Source: a bacterium (GTDB lineage Bacteria > Myxococcota_A > Bradymonadia > Bradymonadales > Bradymonadaceae). Taken from it: 64,000 nucleotides of DNA. The position numbers and the translations under genes were made by a program. The notes beneath the pieces were generated by a model. That model made no database searches. It was not told the DNA's origin and saw only the letters and a program-made list of their open reading frames with translations. Location: contig JAUIBR010000024.1 of assembly GCA_030427705.1 (NCBI GenBank), positions 38,114 through 102,113 of the forward strand, in the 5' to 3' direction. Positions within the stretch are counted from its first letter, which is position 1. Every line of letters begins with the position of its first letter. This document shows positions 62,072 through 64,000 of the stretch, piece after piece.

Positions 62072-62865
62072 CCATCAATGCTCTCACACGTGCATTGGGA
62101 TTGGGTTGGGACGGCCAATTCGTGTCTCGCAACGACGTTAGTATCCCCATTGCATTCACTCAGGGTAAGCTCGATGCTCGAATCCGGAACGCAGCACTGG
62201 GCATGGGGGCGCGAATCGGCATCGACCGCAAGACATCGACGTACGACTTTTCGGATGAAAGACCGTCGGGTCGCGAGCGGGCTCGCAACATCTACGAACA
62301 ACCCATGATGTATGGCGAACGACTGCAGTACCTCCTCCCAAAGCTCGCCGTCGACACAGCGGAGGAGATTAGCGGAGAGGCGTTTGTTCGACTGCCATGG
62401 GTCGACGATGACCTATGCATCGTCATGCTGCGTGAGGTCGGAAAGGAATGGCACGTCTTCGCCGAGAGCGATTTCGACCGCGTAGACTTTGACCGCGAGA
62501 ACCTCGCAACCAACACCCGACTGTCGCTCTTCTATCAAAACTACAAACCCAAACCGCGTGAGACCAAGGTTTCATGGGGCCGAATCCGCGAGTATTCCAC
62601 GGTTCATGGGATCACAATGGCATCACGATGCATCCTGTTTCCTGACTACGACTATGATGCATCTGCCGCCGGCGGTGTCCTGTGTATCGCCGGGAGAGAT
62701 TGTTTCCTTGTCGCGGAGCCGCGAAATGACGCCGACCCTTCGCACGTTGTTGAGACGATGCGTGAGCAGTGGGAGGCGCAGCTCGACACTCAGTTGTTGC
62801 CGATGACGGACAAGTGGTACCAACTAGAGCGAACCCGCCTCTCTAAAGGCGGAAGATTCAACTGA
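62068..62865 (+). CDS. YtpQ/DUF1444-like protein, first copy
   Basis: A 265-aa soluble protein with no clear family hit by eye. The C-terminal 70 residues (GGVLCIAGRDCFLVAEPRND... VVETMREQWEAQLDTQLLPMTDKWYQLERT) align in order with the end of the next gene product (IAFAMPTTQHFLFVNG... YPLTPAIYRFERG), and TRLSLFYQN matches GRSLLFHKS. I infer a remote relation to DUF1444/YtpQ. ATG 62068 is chosen for ATGA coupling to the phosphoesterase. Confidence 0.7.
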   Translation: MTINALTRALGLGWDGQFVSRNDVSIPIAFTQGKLDARIRNAALGMGARIGIDRKTSTYDFSDERPSGRERARNIYEQPMMYGERLQYLLPKLAVDTAEEISGEAFVRLPWVDDDLCIVMLREVGKEWHVFAESDFDRVDFDRENLATNTRLSLFYQNYKPKPRETKVSWGRIREYSTVHGITMASRCILFPDYDYDASAAGGVLCIAGRDCFLVAEPRNDADPSHVVETMREQWEAQLDTQLLPMTDKWYQLERTRLSKGGRFN

Positions 62866-63660
62866 ATGGTGAGTGAAGACATGAGTGCAATCGAAGAAAT
62901 CGTTGATGGCATCCGCGAAGGTTCGCTGGAGGCTTCGATCGTAGAGAGCACCGTAAACGTCAAACTGGGCCAGGGATTGCGCGCACATAAGGTCAATATC
63001 GACCTGCAGCCGTACATCGACGATCTTCCGGAAGGGACGAAGCGAAAATCATGGATTGGTGGCTTTGGCGCTGGTGTTCGCGCGGTTGTTAGTGAACCAG
63101 CGCGTTCGCGTGCAAGCGAATGGCCTTTCGAGCGCGCGGCGGGCCGCATCATGCCTGAAGTACACCACCGCGCATTTATCGAGGGCGTCGAAGCGGCCAA
63201 TGACGGAGACACTCCATTCACGGTTGCGCTGATTGATGACCTCGTCGTCGCCTACGTTATGGCTCTCGATCAGGGCTTCCGGCCTGTGACTTCAAGCCAG
63301 GTCGAGGCTTGGGGAGCAACGTCCGACCGCGTTGCCGGTGCTGGTCGAAGCTTGCTCTTTCACAAATCGATGAACCTTCGATGGTCCGCGGATGGACCGA
63401 TCCATCGTCTCGGACTTGATGATTCTTCCGCAGCACGGGCTCTGATTTTTGAGGACCTGTTCTTCACCGAACTGACCAGCTCGGAAATTGCCTTTGCGAT
63501 GCCCACCACTCAGCATTTCCTGTTTGTGAATGGGCAAACAACGGAAAATCTGGCTGCACTGAAGTCAGAGGCCGTCGAAGTATTTGAACACGCGGACTAT
63601 CCGTTGACACCCGCCATCTACCGTTTTGAGCGCGGACTACCAGTACCCTTGGAGCACTGA
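62866..63660 (+). CDS. YtpQ/DUF1444-like protein, second copy
   Basis: A 264-aa soluble protein. The last half resembles DUF1444 (YtpQ): VTSSQVEAWGATSDRVAGAGRS, then EDLFFTELTSSEIAFAMPTTQHFLFVNG and YPLTPAIYRFERG. The ATG directly follows the previous stop; ATG 62881 is an alternative start. The physiological role of DUF1444 proteins is not known. It is in the AlkD-phosphoesterase transcript. Confidence 0.75.
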   Translation: MVSEDMSAIEEIVDGIREGSLEASIVESTVNVKLGQGLRAHKVNIDLQPYIDDLPEGTKRKSWIGGFGAGVRAVVSEPARSRASEWPFERAAGRIMPEVHHRAFIEGVEAANDGDTPFTVALIDDLVVAYVMALDQGFRPVTSSQVEAWGATSDRVAGAGRSLLFHKSMNLRWSADGPIHRLGLDDSSAARALIFEDLFFTELTSSEIAFAMPTTQHFLFVNGQTTENLAALKSEAVEVFEHADYPLTPAIYRFERGLPVPLEH

Positions 63661-63662
63661 CC

Positions 63663-64000
63663 GTGACCGACGAGATCGACGAGACCCTCCCGGAGGTCGT
63701 AAAGAGCTTCCTGCGGAAAGGCGCCAAGCTGCAGAACATCAACTTGGACATCAACGGACGCTGGACCCACGAAGGTCTGGACTTCGAAAACCCCAAGATC
63801 ATTCGGTTGTTTTCCGCCAGTGTCGGACGGACGGAGGGCGGCACCTGGGTGCTTGAGATTCCACCCTTCACCTACCCCATCACAGTTGAACGCACAGGCT
63901 TTTTCGTAGAGCGTGTGCGAGTCGAAGACTATTCACTGATTGGCGAACTGAGCGACGGCACCTCAGAGAATATCGACATCTCAACCATCTATTACGAGCC
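63663..64000 (+). CDS. DUF1285-like protein, 3'-truncated by the window edge
   Basis: The frame is open from GTG 63663 (2 nt after the previous stop) to the right end: MTDEIDETLPEVVKSFLRKG, 112 visible residues. The segment NINLDINGRWTHEGLDFENP followed by KIIRLFSASVGRTEGG and the strand TWVLEIPPFTYPITVE has the order of DUF1285 (dG-W-x-h-x-G, then a lysine/leucine strand, then I-x-V-E). The stop codon is outside the window. It continues the coupled gene set. Confidence 0.75.
   Translation, partial: MTDEIDETLPEVVKSFLRKGAKLQNINLDINGRWTHEGLDFENPKIIRLFSASVGRTEGGTWVLEIPPFTYPITVERTGFFVERVRVEDYSLIGELSDGTSENIDISTIYYE

Noticed and set aside
1..64000. tRNA, rRNA, insertion sequence, integrase or phage genes
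   Set aside because: No tRNA T-loop, rRNA-like sequence, transposase or integrase motif was found on reading both strands.

Overview
The window reads as the chromosome of a free-living delta-type predatory or social bacterium of the Myxococcota, most likely Bradymonadales-like. The inference rests on gene content: many Ser/Thr kinases beside FHA-domain sigma54 activators, an AgmX/PglI-type C-terminal domain, a DUF4388 regulator, many large lipoproteins of unknown function, a TIGR04563-like mini-protein, and TIGR02757 and HAD-IG nucleotidase families. GC content is moderate and coding density high. I see no rRNA, tRNA, IS element, prophage or CRISPR array.

Layout. 1-7.2 kb: housekeeping cluster ybeZ (PhoH-like, cut by the left edge), a 7TM-HD c-di-AMP-type phosphodiesterase, ybeY, then on the opposite strand a LON-domain protein, a MORN-like repeat lipoprotein and a TraB-family membrane protein. 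7.3-19 kb: a giant lipase-like lipoprotein, a HAD-IG 5'-nucleotidase, a polytopic membrane protein, an SDR oxidoreductase, and a zinc-ribbon/AAA/TPR signalling protein. 19-25.9 kb (minus): DsbD-like lipoprotein, PrkA kinase, a coiled-coil exported protein, an OmpA-type lipoprotein, then pabB-pabC-pabA (p-aminobenzoate synthesis), packed as one apparent operon with a terminator-like hairpin inside the first codons of pabB. 26-36.5 kb (plus): double-FHA protein, 922-aa lipoprotein, membrane Ser/Thr kinase, TPR-like membrane protein whose start is unclear, FHA-GAF-sigma54 activator, two lipoproteins.

36.8-37.5 kb holds the only large non-coding block: three successive tandem-repeat families (37, 25 and 22-23 bp), the last being 14 consecutive mini-hairpins. 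37.5-43.3 kb: TIGR04563-like mini-protein, TIGR02757 protein, CPBP protease, an active Ser/Thr kinase convergent with an FHA-sigma54 activator that has GAFSGA instead of GAFTGA, and tsaE. 43.5-56.4 kb (minus): a membrane pseudokinase, DUF4388 regulator, HEAT lipoprotein, hpt, tdk, SCP2-like protein, dapF, PilZ protein, acyl-CoA synthetase and an Ala/Pro-rich membrane protein. 56.7-64 kb (plus): CARDB/PPC surface lipoprotein, AlkD-type DNA glycosylase, metallophosphoesterase, two distantly related YtpQ/DUF1444-like proteins and a DUF1285-like protein cut by the right edge, nearly all joined by 4-nt stop/start overlaps.

The most unusual signal is in the 430-nt non-coding region between the acyl-CoA synthetase and the PilZ gene. 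On the minus strand an 11-bp stem encloses two 5-bp hairpins, each with an AGGA loop; one contains a perfect match to the core of the CsrA/RsmA high-affinity site, and the outer stem is followed by six U residues. Further GGA sites lie at the PilZ Shine-Dalgarno. This could be an RsmZ-like sponge RNA or a CsrA-controlled leader.
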